Source: Thiopontia sp964344435 (GTDB lineage Bacteria; Pseudomonadota; Gammaproteobacteria; GCF-002020875). From it: 26,170 nt of DNA. Position 1 is the stretch's first letter, and each line of letters begins with the position of its first letter. The notes below the pieces were generated by a model. It worked only from the letters and a program-made list of their open reading frames with translations, did not search any database and had not been told where the DNA came from. Below, piece by piece: positions 15,938 through 24,451 of the stretch. The position numbers were made by a program, and so were the translations under genes. The stretch spans positions 1-26,170 of the forward strand of contig CAYFNH010000026.1 of NCBI GenBank assembly GCA_964344435.1, given 5' to 3'.

Positions 15938-16477
15938 TCAGGGCTGGTAGTGGCTTGCTGTCTGTTCCAGCAGTAACAGTCGGCCACTCTCCAGCCACGC
16001 CTTGGCACCCAGCGAGCGGGTAACCGAACTTTCGGTGGTAAAGGTGATCTGCTGGTCGGTGGTGAGGTAGTCCTGGTCCATGAACAGCTCAAGTAGTTCA
16101 CTCTCGATCAAGGTGAACCGGTCGCTGTCACGGTAACGCTGGTTGGCCACAACATCGCCGCTGAGACTGATGTGGTTGTCCTCTTCATGGCGGACGCCAT
16201 GGTCGGCGCGCAGGTACCACGGTGGGGCGTTGTCACTGTAGGTGATGGCGCGGGGTTGAACCATCTCGGCACGGTTGAGTTGAGGGTAGTGGTCAAGGCG
16301 GTCGGCATGGAAGGTGCTGGCGACGCGCCCCTGCCGGTCCATCTGTTTGCGGTCAAACTGGACGATAAAGTAGTCACTGGAAATCTCTGCTGTGGTCGGC
16401 TCCGGTTGTGGGGTGGGGGCCAGGTACCAGGTGGCTACCACTGCAATCACCAGTAGCAGGGTGATGAAGTTCTTCAA
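15938..16477 (-). CDS. lptC: LPS export protein LptC
   Basis: The 179-residue product has an N-terminal membrane anchor (about 4-20, FITLLLVIAVVATWYLA) and a periplasmic beta-jellyroll domain. That domain includes SDYFIVQFDRKQMDRQGR and LSGDVVANQRYRDSDRFTLIESELLELFMD. LptC docks on LptB2FG and passes LPS to LptA. Sequence identity in this family is low, so the call rests on length, topology and position. Its start overlaps the kdsC stop by four bases. Confidence 0.92.
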   Translation of the reverse strand: MKNFITLLLVIAVVATWYLAPTPQPEPTTAEISSDYFIVQFDRKQMDRQGRVASTFHADRLDHYPQLNRAEMVQPRAITYSDNAPPWYLRADHGVRHEEDNHISLSGDVVANQRYRDSDRFTLIESELLELFMDQDYLTTDQQITFTTESSVTRSLGAKAWLESGRLLLLEQTASHYQP

Positions 16478-17028
16478 TTGGTGACTCCACGTACTTCACC
16501 CTCGATCATCGCCTCCAGGGTTCCCTGTGCCGCCATGACCAGGTCACAGAGGTCGCGGGCACCGCCAAGCCCTCCCGGATTCGGGGTGACCCAGTGTGAG
16601 CGCCGAATCACTTCACGGTGGGCATCCGCCACCGCAACGGCCAGTCCCACTCGCTCCATCACCGGCAGGTCAATCAGGTCGTCCCCAACATAGGCAACCT
16701 GCTGCGGGGTGATGCCCAGCCGTTCTACCATGCTTTCGAAGGCGGGCACCTTGTCGGCCTGGCCCTGATAGAGGTGGGAGATTCCCAGGTTCTCCATCCG
16801 GTGAGCAACCAGCCGCGTGTTGCGGGCGGTGATGATGCCGATCTCTACACCGCTCTTCATCAGCATCTTCATCCCCAAACCATCCTTGGAGTAGAAAGCC
16901 TTGTACTCCTGTCCATCATCTCCAAAGTAGAGGCGTCCATCGGTCAACACCCCATCGACATCAAAGATCACCAGACGGATGGCGCGGGCACGTGTTTGAA
17001 TGGCGTCATCAACCGGGAACATGCTCAT
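16474..17028 (-). CDS. kdsC: 3-deoxy-D-manno-octulosonate 8-phosphate phosphatase KdsC
   Basis: A 184-residue HAD phosphatase that removes phosphate from Kdo 8-phosphate, supplying Kdo for LPS. The nucleophile motif FDVDGVLTDG has Asp23 and Asp25. The Ser/Thr motif (GIITARNT), Lys and GDDLIDLPVMERVG acidic motif are in place. The lack of a large cap domain fits the tetrameric KdsC type. It overlaps kdsD by four bases and lptC by four bases, so translation is tightly coupled. Confidence 0.96.
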   Translation of the reverse strand: MSMFPVDDAIQTRARAIRLVIFDVDGVLTDGRLYFGDDGQEYKAFYSKDGLGMKMLMKSGVEIGIITARNTRLVAHRMENLGISHLYQGQADKVPAFESMVERLGITPQQVAYVGDDLIDLPVMERVGLAVAVADAHREVIRRSHWVTPNPGGLGGARDLCDLVMAAQGTLEAMIEGEVRGVTN

Positions 17029-17996
17029 ACTGCCTTGGCGTGGAGCAGGTCAAGCATGTTGAGTGCCCCGACCAGCTGATTGTGCTGGTCCACCACAAAG
17101 AGCCCGTTGATGTTGCGTTGATCCATGATCTGCAGGGCCTCCTCAACCAGTAGTTCGGCGTGGATGGTGGTACAGTGTCGGGTCATCACCGCATCAATCG
17201 GAGTGGTCTGGATATCCAGTTTCTGATCCATGGTACGGCGCAGGTCACCATCGGTATAGATCCCGACCAGTACACCACCATCATCCACGATGGCGGTCAT
17301 CCCCAGTCCCTTGCTGGTCATCTCCAGCAACGCTTCACGTATCATTACGCCGCTGCGTACGCTGGGGATGCGTGCCTCCCGATGCATGATGTCACCGATG
17401 CGTAGCAGCAGGCGACGTCCCAGTGCCCCTGCGGGGTGGGAGCGGGCAAAGTCTTCGGCAGTGAAGCCACGACTCTCCAGCAGGGCCACCGCCAATGCAT
17501 CCCCCATCACCAGGGCTGCAGTGGTGCTGGAGGTGGGGGCCAGGCCGAGCGGGCAGGCCTCTCTCTCCACACCAACATCAAGATGGATGGTTGCGCCCTG
17601 GGCAAGGGTGGAGTCGGGGTTGCCGGTCATTGCAATCATCGGCACTCCGAGGCGCTTGATCACCGGCAGGATCATCAGTACCTCGCTGGTCTCGCCGGAG
17701 TTGGAGAGGGTGATGACCACATCGCTTTCGGTCACCATACCCAGATCACCATGGCTCGCCTCTCCGGGATGGACAAAAAAGGCGGGTGTGCCGGTACTGG
17801 CAAGGGTGGCTGCAATCTTGTTACCGATATGGCCCGATTTTCCCATACCGATCACCACCACCCGCCCCCTGCAGGCGAGGATAGTCACGCAGGCGTGGGC
17901 AAAGTTATCGTCGATGCGCTCCAGCAGAGCGTCAATGGCGGTCCCCTCTTCGCGGATGACTGCACGTCCCAGTTCGATGGTATCGGTGTTGTTCAT
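17025..17996 (-). CDS. kdsD: D-arabinose 5-phosphate isomerase KdsD
   Basis: The 323-residue product interconverts ribulose 5-phosphate and arabinose 5-phosphate, the first committed step to Kdo. The SIS sugar isomerase domain (about 30-170) carries VVVIGMGKSGHIGNKIAATLASTGTPAFFVHPGEASHGDLGM and the TLSNSGETSE phosphate site. Two CBS domains (about 205-320) follow. The start codon shares one base with the yrbG-like stop (TGATG). Confidence 0.96.
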   Translation of the reverse strand: MNNTDTIELGRAVIREEGTAIDALLERIDDNFAHACVTILACRGRVVVIGMGKSGHIGNKIAATLASTGTPAFFVHPGEASHGDLGMVTESDVVITLSNSGETSEVLMILPVIKRLGVPMIAMTGNPDSTLAQGATIHLDVGVEREACPLGLAPTSSTTAALVMGDALAVALLESRGFTAEDFARSHPAGALGRRLLLRIGDIMHREARIPSVRSGVMIREALLEMTSKGLGMTAIVDDGGVLVGIYTDGDLRRTMDQKLDIQTTPIDAVMTRHCTTIHAELLVEEALQIMDQRNINGLFVVDQHNQLVGALNMLDLLHAKAV

Positions 17997-18970
17997 CAGG
18001 TCACCAGAGTCTGTTGATAGAGAAGGCCGAGGTAGCCAACAAAGCTCCCCAGCAGAATGGCCCCCTCAATCCGTCCGATGGAGCGCTTTTCGCTTTTGAA
18101 CAGGGAGGACATCAGATAGAGCAGCACGGTCAAGGCGGCCATGACCAGGTAGTCCCGGGTGAGTACCGAGGGGGCGATGGTGCTGGGCAGAATCAATCCC
18201 GGCAGGGCCAGTACACCGAGGATATTGAAGAGGTTGGAACCGATGATGTTGCCGATGGCCATGTCATGTTCCTGTTTGAAGGCGGCAGTGATGGAGGCGG
18301 CCAGCTCCGGCAGGCTGGTGCCGATGGCAATGATGGTGAGGCCGATAACCAGCTCACTGATGCCGAAAACGTGTGCAATCTCTACCGCGGCCCAGACAAT
18401 CAGCCGGGAGCTGAGCAGCAGCAATACCAGGCCGGCGACGGTCCAGATCAGTGCACGTTGCAGGGAGAGGTCGTGCGGGAACTCTTCCTCCACCTCCGGA
18501 GGCAGCGAGTCCTCCTCGCCCTGTTCGCGATTGGCATGGATTAGCCATGCCATCAGCACAAACAGTCCGGCCAGAAGGATGGCCCCATCAAGCCGGTCAA
18601 GGGTGTGGTCAAGCAGCATCAGCCCACAGCCGGCAGTAACAATCAGCAGCAGGGGAAACTCTCTCTTGAGTATTTCAGAGCGTACGGTAATGGGCATGAT
18701 CAGTGCCGTTGCCCCCAAAACCAGCGCAATATTGGCGATATTGGAGCCAATGGCATTGCCGATTCCGATTCCGGGGCTGTTCTCCAGCGCAGCCAGAGAG
18801 GAGACCATCATCTCCGGCGCACTGGTGCCGAAGCCCATGATTACCAGGCCAATGACCAGCGGGGAGACGTTGAGGTGTTCAGCGGTGGCGGCTGCACCGA
18901 GAACAAAACGGTCGGCACTCCAGACCAGCAGGGCGATTCCGCCAACGATCGCGATCAGATATTCAAACAT
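17996..18970 (-). CDS. YrbG-type calcium/sodium:cation exchanger
   Basis: A 324-residue member of the CaCA exchanger family with two inverted halves of about five membrane helices. The alpha repeats are visible: GFGTSAPEMMVSS with GNAIGSNIANIALVLG, and AIGTSLPELAASI with GNIIGSNLFNILGVLAL. The acidic residues in both PE motifs are the cation ligands. An acidic cytoplasmic loop (about 148-172) joins the halves. It is the first gene of the kds/lpt/rpoN run, as yrbG is in E. coli, though its physiological ion is not known from sequence. The start codon lies about one base from the predicted transcription start, and no ribosome binding site is seen. Confidence 0.93.
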   Translation of the reverse strand: MFEYLIAIVGGIALLVWSADRFVLGAAATAEHLNVSPLVIGLVIMGFGTSAPEMMVSSLAALENSPGIGIGNAIGSNIANIALVLGATALIMPITVRSEILKREFPLLLIVTAGCGLMLLDHTLDRLDGAILLAGLFVLMAWLIHANREQGEEDSLPPEVEEEFPHDLSLQRALIWTVAGLVLLLLSSRLIVWAAVEIAHVFGISELVIGLTIIAIGTSLPELAASITAAFKQEHDMAIGNIIGSNLFNILGVLALPGLILPSTIAPSVLTRDYLVMAALTVLLYLMSSLFKSEKRSIGRIEGAILLGSFVGYLGLLYQQTLVT

Positions 18971-18977
18971 GGGGCGT

Positions 18978-18985
18978 AGTATACT
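18978..18985. promoter_or_regulatory. Palindromic -10 shared by two divergent genes
   Basis: AGTATACT is a perfect palindrome, giving TATACT on both strands in the only 21 bases between two divergent start codons. Start points about 7 bases downstream would fall at about 18992 (+) and 18971 (-), practically on both ATGs. No clear -35 is seen on either side. Confidence 0.5.
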
Positions 18986-18991
18986 GGATAA

Positions 18992-19531
18992 ATGTCAGAA
19001 GCTTACAATCCACAACTCAAACTGGGCACCGTAGGCTGGGAACAGGGTTTCGAGCAGAGCGGTTTTTTTCCGGAGGATCTGCCGCAGGATTGGCGTCTTA
19101 CCTATCTGTCGAATGAGCTTGACCGGGTGGCGATTCCACTCTCTGTGTTGGAAGCGGTGGAGCCGGAGGCTGTTGAGGCGTGGGCAGAGGATGTCCATGA
19201 GCAGTTTGGCTTTTATCTGTTACTGCCTGATGAGGTGGAGGGGCAGAGGCGGGAGCGTGCGCTACGGCAGTTGTCACCGCTGGAGGGGCAGCTGTTGGGG
19301 GGTATCACTGTTCAACCCGTTACCCTGGAGGGGGTAGAGGGTGTCTGCTCTCTGCAGTGTGATGGTGCGGTGGCAGTGGTGGAGACCCGTGGAGAGCTGT
19401 CCCCAATGGCGATGCGGCGCTTAATCGAGCGGCTCAATGAGCTTGAAGCAGATACTCTTCTGTTTGTACCTGGGAGCGGGCTGGTTGCCAATCTTGCCAA
19501 TGCAGAGACGATCACCTCTCTGTTGAGATAG
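18992..19531 (+). CDS. Short DUF72-like protein of unknown function
   Basis: The 179-residue product opens LKLGTVGWEQGFEQSGFFPEDLPQDWRLTYLSNELDRVAIP when read in pieces. This resembles the N-terminus of DUF72 TIM-barrel proteins (xxGTSGW...FYPE.LP...L..Y...F..VE). DUF72 proteins are usually about 240-280 residues, so this is a reduced or diverged relative. The middle and C-terminal parts show no motif I recognise. It precedes mlaF by nine bases and is probably co-transcribed with the mla genes, but no role in lipid transport can be claimed. The start codon lies at the predicted transcription start. Confidence 0.7.
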   Translation: MSEAYNPQLKLGTVGWEQGFEQSGFFPEDLPQDWRLTYLSNELDRVAIPLSVLEAVEPEAVEAWAEDVHEQFGFYLLLPDEVEGQRRERALRQLSPLEGQLLGGITVQPVTLEGVEGVCSLQCDGAVAVVETRGELSPMAMRRLIERLNELEADTLLFVPGSGLVANLANAETITSLLR

Positions 19532-19540
19532 AATCTCCGC

Positions 19541-20392
19541 ATGCCACGCCCCCCGCACCAAAAGAGACGTACTCGCAGAAAACCAGCCGATGTACTGGTT
19601 CGTGTCCGTGGTCTGGAGTTTGACCATCAAGGTCGTGATGGGGTTGCCATTCCGGTGTTTCGGGGAATTGATCTCGATTTTCATCGTGGCAAGGTGGTTG
19701 CCATTCTGGGGCCGAGCGGCACTGGAAAGACCACCCTGCTCAAGCTGCTGGGGGGGCAGTGGGTGCCCCGCTCGGGATCCATCGAGATAGCGGGGGAAAC
19801 GGTCGACCCATACAACCACAAGCAGCTCTATCGTATGCGAAAAAAGATGGGGATGCTGTTCCAGAGTGGCGCCCTGTTGACCGATCTGACGGTGTTCGAC
19901 AATGTGGCCTTCCCGATTCGTGAGCACACTAATCTGCCGGAGTCGATGGTGCGTGATCTGGTGCTGATGAAGCTGCAGGCGGTCGGGTTGCGTGGAGCAC
20001 AGGCACTGTTTCCGGCCGAGCTCTCCGGGGGGATGGCGCGGCGGGTGGCGCTGGCACGGGCGATTGCGCTGGATCCGGGGATGGTGCTCTATGATGAGCC
20101 CTTTACCGGGCAGGACCCCATTTCGATGGGGGTGTTGATCAAGCTGATCCGGGAGCTGAACCGGGCGTTGCGGCTCACCAGTGTAGTGGTCTCCCATGAT
20201 GTGGAGGAGACCCTGTCGATTGCCGACTACGTCTATCTGCTCTCGGAGGGACAGGTGGTGGGACGAGGAACCCCGCAGCAGATTCGCAACTCCGGGAATG
20301 GCTGGGTGCAGCAGTTTCTGCGTGGAGAGCCGGACGGCCCGGTACCATTTCACTATCCGGCAGTTCCGCTGCAGCAGGAGCTGCTGGGATGA
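19541..20392 (+). CDS. mlaF: Phospholipid transport ABC ATPase MlaF
   Basis: The 283-residue ATPase of the MlaFEDB complex, which keeps the outer leaflet free of phospholipid. Walker A is GPSGTGKTT, the signature is LSGGMARRV, Walker B is MVLYDEPFTGQDP and the switch His lies in VVSHDVEE. The N-terminus carries a strongly basic stretch (KRRTRRKP, about 7-14) not needed for the fold. It overlaps mlaE by four bases (ATGA). Confidence 0.95.
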   Translation: MPRPPHQKRRTRRKPADVLVRVRGLEFDHQGRDGVAIPVFRGIDLDFHRGKVVAILGPSGTGKTTLLKLLGGQWVPRSGSIEIAGETVDPYNHKQLYRMRKKMGMLFQSGALLTDLTVFDNVAFPIREHTNLPESMVRDLVLMKLQAVGLRGAQALFPAELSGGMARRVALARAIALDPGMVLYDEPFTGQDPISMGVLIKLIRELNRALRLTSVVVSHDVEETLSIADYVYLLSEGQVVGRGTPQQIRNSGNGWVQQFLRGEPDGPVPFHYPAVPLQQELLG

Positions 20393-21144
20393 ACCAGTTG
20401 CTTGCGATCTTGCAGCGGTTGGGGCGTGGTACCCTGTTTCTCTCTCATACGCTGGCAGGAGGGGGCTCGATACTGCTGCGCTTTTCGCTGGTAATTCAGC
20501 AGCTCCATGCGGTGGGGGTGAAATCCCTGTCGATTGTGGTGGTGGCTGGCCTCTTTGTCGGTATGGTGTTGGGGCTGCAGGGATACAACACCCTGGTTGA
20601 TTTTGGAGCGGAGGAGTCCCTCGGGGTATTGGTGGCGCTCTCTCTGGTGCGGGAGCTGGGACCGGTGGTTGCAGCTTTGCTGTTTGCCGGTCGTGCCGGT
20701 TCGGCGCTGACGGCGGAAATTGGCCTGATGAAGGCGACCGAGCAGCTCTCGGCAATGGAGATGATGGCGATCGACCCGGTTCACCGTATCATCACCCCCC
20801 GCTTTCTCGCCGGTTTCCTCTCGCTGCCTCTGTTGACAGCAATCTTTACCGTGCTGGGGGTCTATGGGGGATACTTTGTGGCGGTGCCCCTGTTGGGAGT
20901 GGATGATGGTGCCTTCTGGTCACAGATGCAGGCACGGGTCGATTTTTATGATGATCTGCTGAGTGGGGTCATCAAGAGTGTGGTGTTTGGATTTGTGGTG
21001 AGCTGGATCGCCCTGTTTGAGGGCTATGATGCAACACCGACTTCAGAAGGGGTGTCACGGGCAACCACCCGTACGGTTGTCCATGCCTCCCTGGCGGTGT
21101 TGGGGCTCGACTTTGTATTAACCGCGTTACTATTTGGTGCATAG
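20389..21144 (+). CDS. mlaE: Phospholipid transport permease MlaE
   Basis: A 251-residue inner-membrane permease of the MlaE/YrbE family. About five to six hydrophobic segments are visible, with the family motifs ALSLVRELGPVVAALLFAGRAGSALTAEIGLMKATEQLSAMEMMAIDP read in sections and the PRFLAGFLSLPLLT segment. MlaE dimerises and receives lipid from the MlaD ring. mlaD starts on the base after the mlaE stop. Confidence 0.95.
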   Translation: MNQLLAILQRLGRGTLFLSHTLAGGGSILLRFSLVIQQLHAVGVKSLSIVVVAGLFVGMVLGLQGYNTLVDFGAEESLGVLVALSLVRELGPVVAALLFAGRAGSALTAEIGLMKATEQLSAMEMMAIDPVHRIITPRFLAGFLSLPLLTAIFTVLGVYGGYFVAVPLLGVDDGAFWSQMQARVDFYDDLLSGVIKSVVFGFVVSWIALFEGYDATPTSEGVSRATTRTVVHASLAVLGLDFVLTALLFGA

Positions 21145-21720
21145 ATGATCAGGCAGAACAGGGCAGTTGAGATCTGGGTAGGACTTTTTATCGGTTTGGG
21201 GATTGCTGCATTGCTGGCAGCCGCCTTTTATGTGGGCAACCTGGGGAGCTACAGCAGCCATACCGGCTATACGCTGGAGGCCCGATTTGATGAGATCGGC
21301 GGGCTCAAGGTACGTGCGCCGGTCACCATCTCCGGGGTACAGGTGGGGCGGGTCACGGCCATCCATCTCGACAGTCAGGAGTACCGTGCCGTGGTGCGGA
21401 TGGAGATTGATCCGGAAAAGCTGCCACTACAGCGCATTGGTGAACAGGGGGAGCAGCTGTTTGATGAGCAGGGGCGAATTCAGCGCTGTGGCAAGGGGGA
21501 ACAGCCACCCGCCTGCAGCACCATTCTCTACGAGGATGCCTCGGCCAGTATTCTTACTGCGGGCATGTTGGGAGAGCAGTATGTCGGGTTGGAGCCGGGC
21601 GGTGGGGCTTACACTTTTCTCTATCCGGGAGATGAGGTACGGATGACCCAGTCCTCGATTGCGCTGGAGCAGGTGATTGGGCAGTTTCTCTTCAACCAGG
21701 TGGATGATCAGGCGCAGTAA
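21145..21720 (+). CDS. mlaD: MCE-domain lipid-binding protein MlaD
   Basis: A 191-residue protein with one N-terminal membrane helix (about 9-30) and an MCE domain (about 40-155) that forms a hexameric ring in the periplasm. FDEIGGLKVRAPVTISGVQVGRV and the pore segment GMLGEQYVGL are conserved. Compared with E. coli MlaD, roughly 30 residues (about 95-128) are inserted before the pore segment. They are charged and carry Cys115 and Cys124, which could form a disulfide. The long Pro/Ala tail of the E. coli protein is missing. Confidence 0.94.
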   Translation: MIRQNRAVEIWVGLFIGLGIAALLAAAFYVGNLGSYSSHTGYTLEARFDEIGGLKVRAPVTISGVQVGRVTAIHLDSQEYRAVVRMEIDPEKLPLQRIGEQGEQLFDEQGRIQRCGKGEQPPACSTILYEDASASILTAGMLGEQYVGLEPGGGAYTFLYPGDEVRMTQSSIALEQVIGQFLFNQVDDQAQ

Positions 21721-21738
21721 TTTGTAATAAATTACACC

Positions 21739-21756
21739 TTGTCGGGTGCTCGACAA
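21739..21756 (+). other. Small hairpin between mlaD and mlaC
   Basis: TTGTCG and CGACAA pair around a 6-base loop in the 83-base gap. No T run follows on the + strand, so it is not a terminator. It may protect or process the mRNA, allowing different levels of the soluble MlaC and the membrane proteins. Function not shown. Confidence 0.35.
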
Positions 21757-21803
21757 ATAACGACAATACCCCGTTCCATTTTTCAATCTCAGGTAGTTTA
21801 GCC

Positions 21804-22454
21804 ATGCGTAGCCTCTTGCAATTCCCCCTAGCTCCCCTTCTGTTGATTGGTCTGATGCTCTCTTCGCTTCAAGTTCGGGCCGAGACTTCGGGTGAGACCC
21901 CGGACATCACCATGCAGCGTCTCACCGCCCAGGTGTTTGAGCATCTGGAGGCGAAAGAGGCCTTTATGAGAGCGAATCCGGATCAGGTGCAGGTTGTCGG
22001 GCGTGAGTTGGTGGACGAGTTTGTACTGCCGGTGCTGGATTTGAAGCTGATGTCACGCTGGATTATCGGCAAGAGCTGGCGTACGGCCACTCCGGAGCAG
22101 CGCCAGCGCTTTCAGGCTGAATTCACCAACATGTTGATTCGCACCTACGCCAGTGCCTTGCTGGAGTTTCGTGGCAAGCGAGTCACCTTCAAGCCGTTTC
22201 ACCATGATCCCAAACGCAAGGATGCGGTGGTCAAGGCAGAGTTTTCCGGTGAGCCCGGGGCACCTGTGGTACCGGTACTGTTCAGAGTGCTCCATAATGA
22301 GCAGCAGGAGTGGAAGGTCTTCGACATCATTGTTGATGGGGTAAGCTTGGTGAAAAACTACCGCTCCAGCTTTGGCGCAGAGATCCGCAAGGTGGGGCTG
22401 GAGGGGTTGATCGAACGTCTCTCTACCCATAACCAGGAACAGAAGGAGGGGTGA
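21804..22454 (+). CDS. mlaC: Periplasmic phospholipid-binding protein MlaC
   Basis: The 216-residue shuttle carries phospholipid between the MlaA complex in the outer membrane and MlaD. A signal peptide covers about residues 1-27 (ending VRA, then ETSGE). The mature part has the MlaC/Ttg2D fold, with VLPVLDLKLMSRWIIGKSWRTATPEQRQRFQAEFTNMLIRTYASAL read in sections and the RVLHNEQQEWKVFDIIVDGVSLVKNYRSSF end. It overlaps mlaB by four bases. mlaA is not in the window. Confidence 0.95.
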   Translation: MRSLLQFPLAPLLLIGLMLSSLQVRAETSGETPDITMQRLTAQVFEHLEAKEAFMRANPDQVQVVGRELVDEFVLPVLDLKLMSRWIIGKSWRTATPEQRQRFQAEFTNMLIRTYASALLEFRGKRVTFKPFHHDPKRKDAVVKAEFSGEPGAPVVPVLFRVLHNEQQEWKVFDIIVDGVSLVKNYRSSFGAEIRKVGLEGLIERLSTHNQEQKEG

Positions 22455-22750
22455 GTGGACTGAATATCAGTGCCGAGGAGGGGGTGGTTCTCCTCAAGGG
22501 GGAGGCCACCTTCTCAACGGTGGTCGGGGCTCTGCAGCAGTGTATGCAGTACTCCACCGGTAGCGGAGATCTGCAGGTCGACCTGAGGGGGGTACGGCGT
22601 GTGGATAGTGCCGGGGTCTCCATGTTGCTGGAGTGGCAGCGTAGGCTGCAGCGTCAGCAGCGACAGCTCCGTCTGTGCAATGTGCCTCATGCACTGCAAC
22701 GGCTGGCTCTGATCGGTGGGGTGGCGGATCTACTCTCTGTTGGGCCATAG
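22451..22750 (+). CDS. mlaB: STAS-domain protein MlaB
   Basis: A 99-residue cytoplasmic STAS protein that binds MlaF and is needed for its activity. The STAS fold is visible with DLRGVRRVDSAGVSMLLEWQR, where the Ser of DSAGV is the conserved position. The start is GTG at 22451, overlapping the mlaC stop (GTGA). AGGAGG ends only one base before it, unusually close. Order F-E-D-C-B matches E. coli. Confidence 0.92.
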   Translation: MSGLNISAEEGVVLLKGEATFSTVVGALQQCMQYSTGSGDLQVDLRGVRRVDSAGVSMLLEWQRRLQRQQRQLRLCNVPHALQRLALIGGVADLLSVGP

Positions 22751-22771
22751 CCTGGTTCTGGATGGTTGCGG

Positions 22772-23692
22772 ATGGCCGTTCCTGCAATTCAACTACATCA
22801 GGTTGAGAAACGTTATCCAACCACCCATGCCCTCAAGGGGGTCAGTTTCGAGGTGGAGCAGGGGGAGTTCTTTGGCCTGCTGGGCCCCAATGGTGCAGGA
22901 AAGTCTACCCTGATCAACAGTATGGGTGGGTTGACCCGCGTCAGTAGCGGACAGATCCGGGTGATGGGGCACGATGTGGTGAGGGAGTACCGTAATGCCC
23001 GTCACCATATTGGTATCGTCCCGCAGGAGCTGGTCTATGACCCTTTTTTCACGGTCTGGGAGATGTTGACCATCCAGTCCGGCTATTTCGGGCTCGGCAG
23101 AGAGAATCACGCCTGGTTGGAGGAGCTGCTGGAGACGCTCAACCTGACCGATAAGCGGGATGAGAATCTGCAGCGCCTCTCCGGGGGGATGAAACGGCGG
23201 GTGCTGATTGCACAGGCGCTGGTGCACTGCCCGCCGGTGGTGGTGCTGGATGAGCCCACCGCAGGAGTGGATGTAGAGTTACGTCGTGCGCTGTGGGGTT
23301 TTGCCCACCGTCTGCACAAGGAGGGACATACCATTGTGTTGACCACCCACTACCTGGAGGAGGCGGAGTCGATGTGTGACCGTATCGCCATACTCAACCA
23401 AGGGGCGTTGGTGGCGCTCAATGATCAGGAGGAGCTGATCGCACAGTATGGGCACCAGATTGGGGTGTTGGACGGGGTGCTGGAGGGGGCACTGCCGGAG
23501 CAGGTGGAATCTGCAATCGTCTCACGCAGCCGCAACCGTACTCAGATTCGTCTGCCACGGGTGCTGGATTCGAATCATCCGCTGCTACAGCAACTCGCTA
23601 GTGCGGGAGTTGCACTGGAGCAGCTGCAGCTGCGTGAACCGACCCTGGAAGAGGTCTTTCTTGACCTTACCGGAGAGGGACAGGTGCAATGA
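22772..23692 (+). CDS. YadG-type ABC transporter ATP-binding protein
   Basis: A 306-residue ABC-2-type ATPase. Walker A is GPNGAGKST, the Q-loop is in IGIVPQELVYD, the signature is LSGGMKRR, Walker B is VVVLDEPTAGVD and the switch His lies in LTTHYLEEAE. A C-terminal domain (about 225-300) is typical of YadG-like exporters. The ATG at 22772 is chosen over an in-frame TTG at 22766. It is followed, with a four-base overlap, by its membrane partner. The cargo is unknown. The place between mla genes and murA suggests an envelope component, but that is inference. Confidence 0.9.
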   Translation: MAVPAIQLHQVEKRYPTTHALKGVSFEVEQGEFFGLLGPNGAGKSTLINSMGGLTRVSSGQIRVMGHDVVREYRNARHHIGIVPQELVYDPFFTVWEMLTIQSGYFGLGRENHAWLEELLETLNLTDKRDENLQRLSGGMKRRVLIAQALVHCPPVVVLDEPTAGVDVELRRALWGFAHRLHKEGHTIVLTTHYLEEAESMCDRIAILNQGALVALNDQEELIAQYGHQIGVLDGVLEGALPEQVESAIVSRSRNRTQIRLPRVLDSNHPLLQQLASAGVALEQLQLREPTLEEVFLDLTGEGQVQ

Positions 23693-24450
23693 ACCTGTTT
23701 GGCTGTTGGACCCTGTTCAAGAAGGAGGTGTGGCGCTTCCTCAAGGTCTCGGTGCAGACCATTCTGGCACCGGCGGTCTCGACACTACTCTACCTGCTGG
23801 TCTTTGGAGTGGTATTTGAAGAGGCGGTGGTGGTCTACGAGGGGCACAGCTACAGCAGTTTCCTGATTCCGGGGCTGGTGATGATGACGCTGGCCCAGAA
23901 TGCCTTTGCCAACAGCTCCTCCAGTATTCTGCAGTCAAAGATGAACGGCAATATTGTATTTATGTTGCTGGCACCGCTCTCCTCGTTGGAGGTCTATCTC
24001 GCCTTCCTCGGGGCAGCGATTCTGCGTGGTCTGGTGACCGGCGGCTCGGTGCTGCTGATTGCAGCCTTGCTGGTGGATATCGAGATCCACTCGGTGGGGT
24101 TGATCCTGCTCTTTGCCCTGCTCTCCAGCGGAGTGCTGGGGGCGCTGGGGTTGATTGCCGGGGTCTGGTCAGAGAAGTATGACCACCTGTCGGCGTTTCA
24201 AAACTTCATTATCCTGCCGCTCACCTTTCTCAGTGGTGTCTTCTACTCGATTCAGGATCTCTCCCCGTTTTGGCAACAGGTCTCTGCCTGGAACCCGGTG
24301 TTTTATCTGATTGATGGTTTTCGCTATGGTTTTCTGGGGATATCGGATGTTGCCTATCAGCAGAGCCTCTGGGTGGCGCTGCTGTTCCTGCTGGGGCTGT
24401 CCGGGTTTACCGTGGCGCTGCTGCGAGCTGGATACAAATTGAGGGGGTGA
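23689..24450 (+). CDS. YadH-type ABC-2 permease
   Basis: A 253-residue permease with about six membrane segments. It carries the ABC-2 features SFLIPGLVMMTLAQNAFANSSSSI after the first pair, and LPLTFLSGVFYSIQDLSPFW near the C-terminus. The start ATG overlaps the ATPase stop (ATGA), so the pair is a single exporter. It is followed after one base by murA, leaving no room for the ibaG/bolA gene commonly found there. Confidence 0.9.
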   Translation: MNLFGCWTLFKKEVWRFLKVSVQTILAPAVSTLLYLLVFGVVFEEAVVVYEGHSYSSFLIPGLVMMTLAQNAFANSSSSILQSKMNGNIVFMLLAPLSSLEVYLAFLGAAILRGLVTGGSVLLIAALLVDIEIHSVGLILLFALLSSGVLGALGLIAGVWSEKYDHLSAFQNFIILPLTFLSGVFYSIQDLSPFWQQVSAWNPVFYLIDGFRYGFLGISDVAYQQSLWVALLFLLGLSGFTVALLRAGYKLRG

Positions 24451-24451
24451 G

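Noticed and set aside
19421..20755. Open frame of 444 codons opposite mlaF/mlaE
   Set aside because: It is antisense to two confidently identified genes and has low-complexity composition without motifs.
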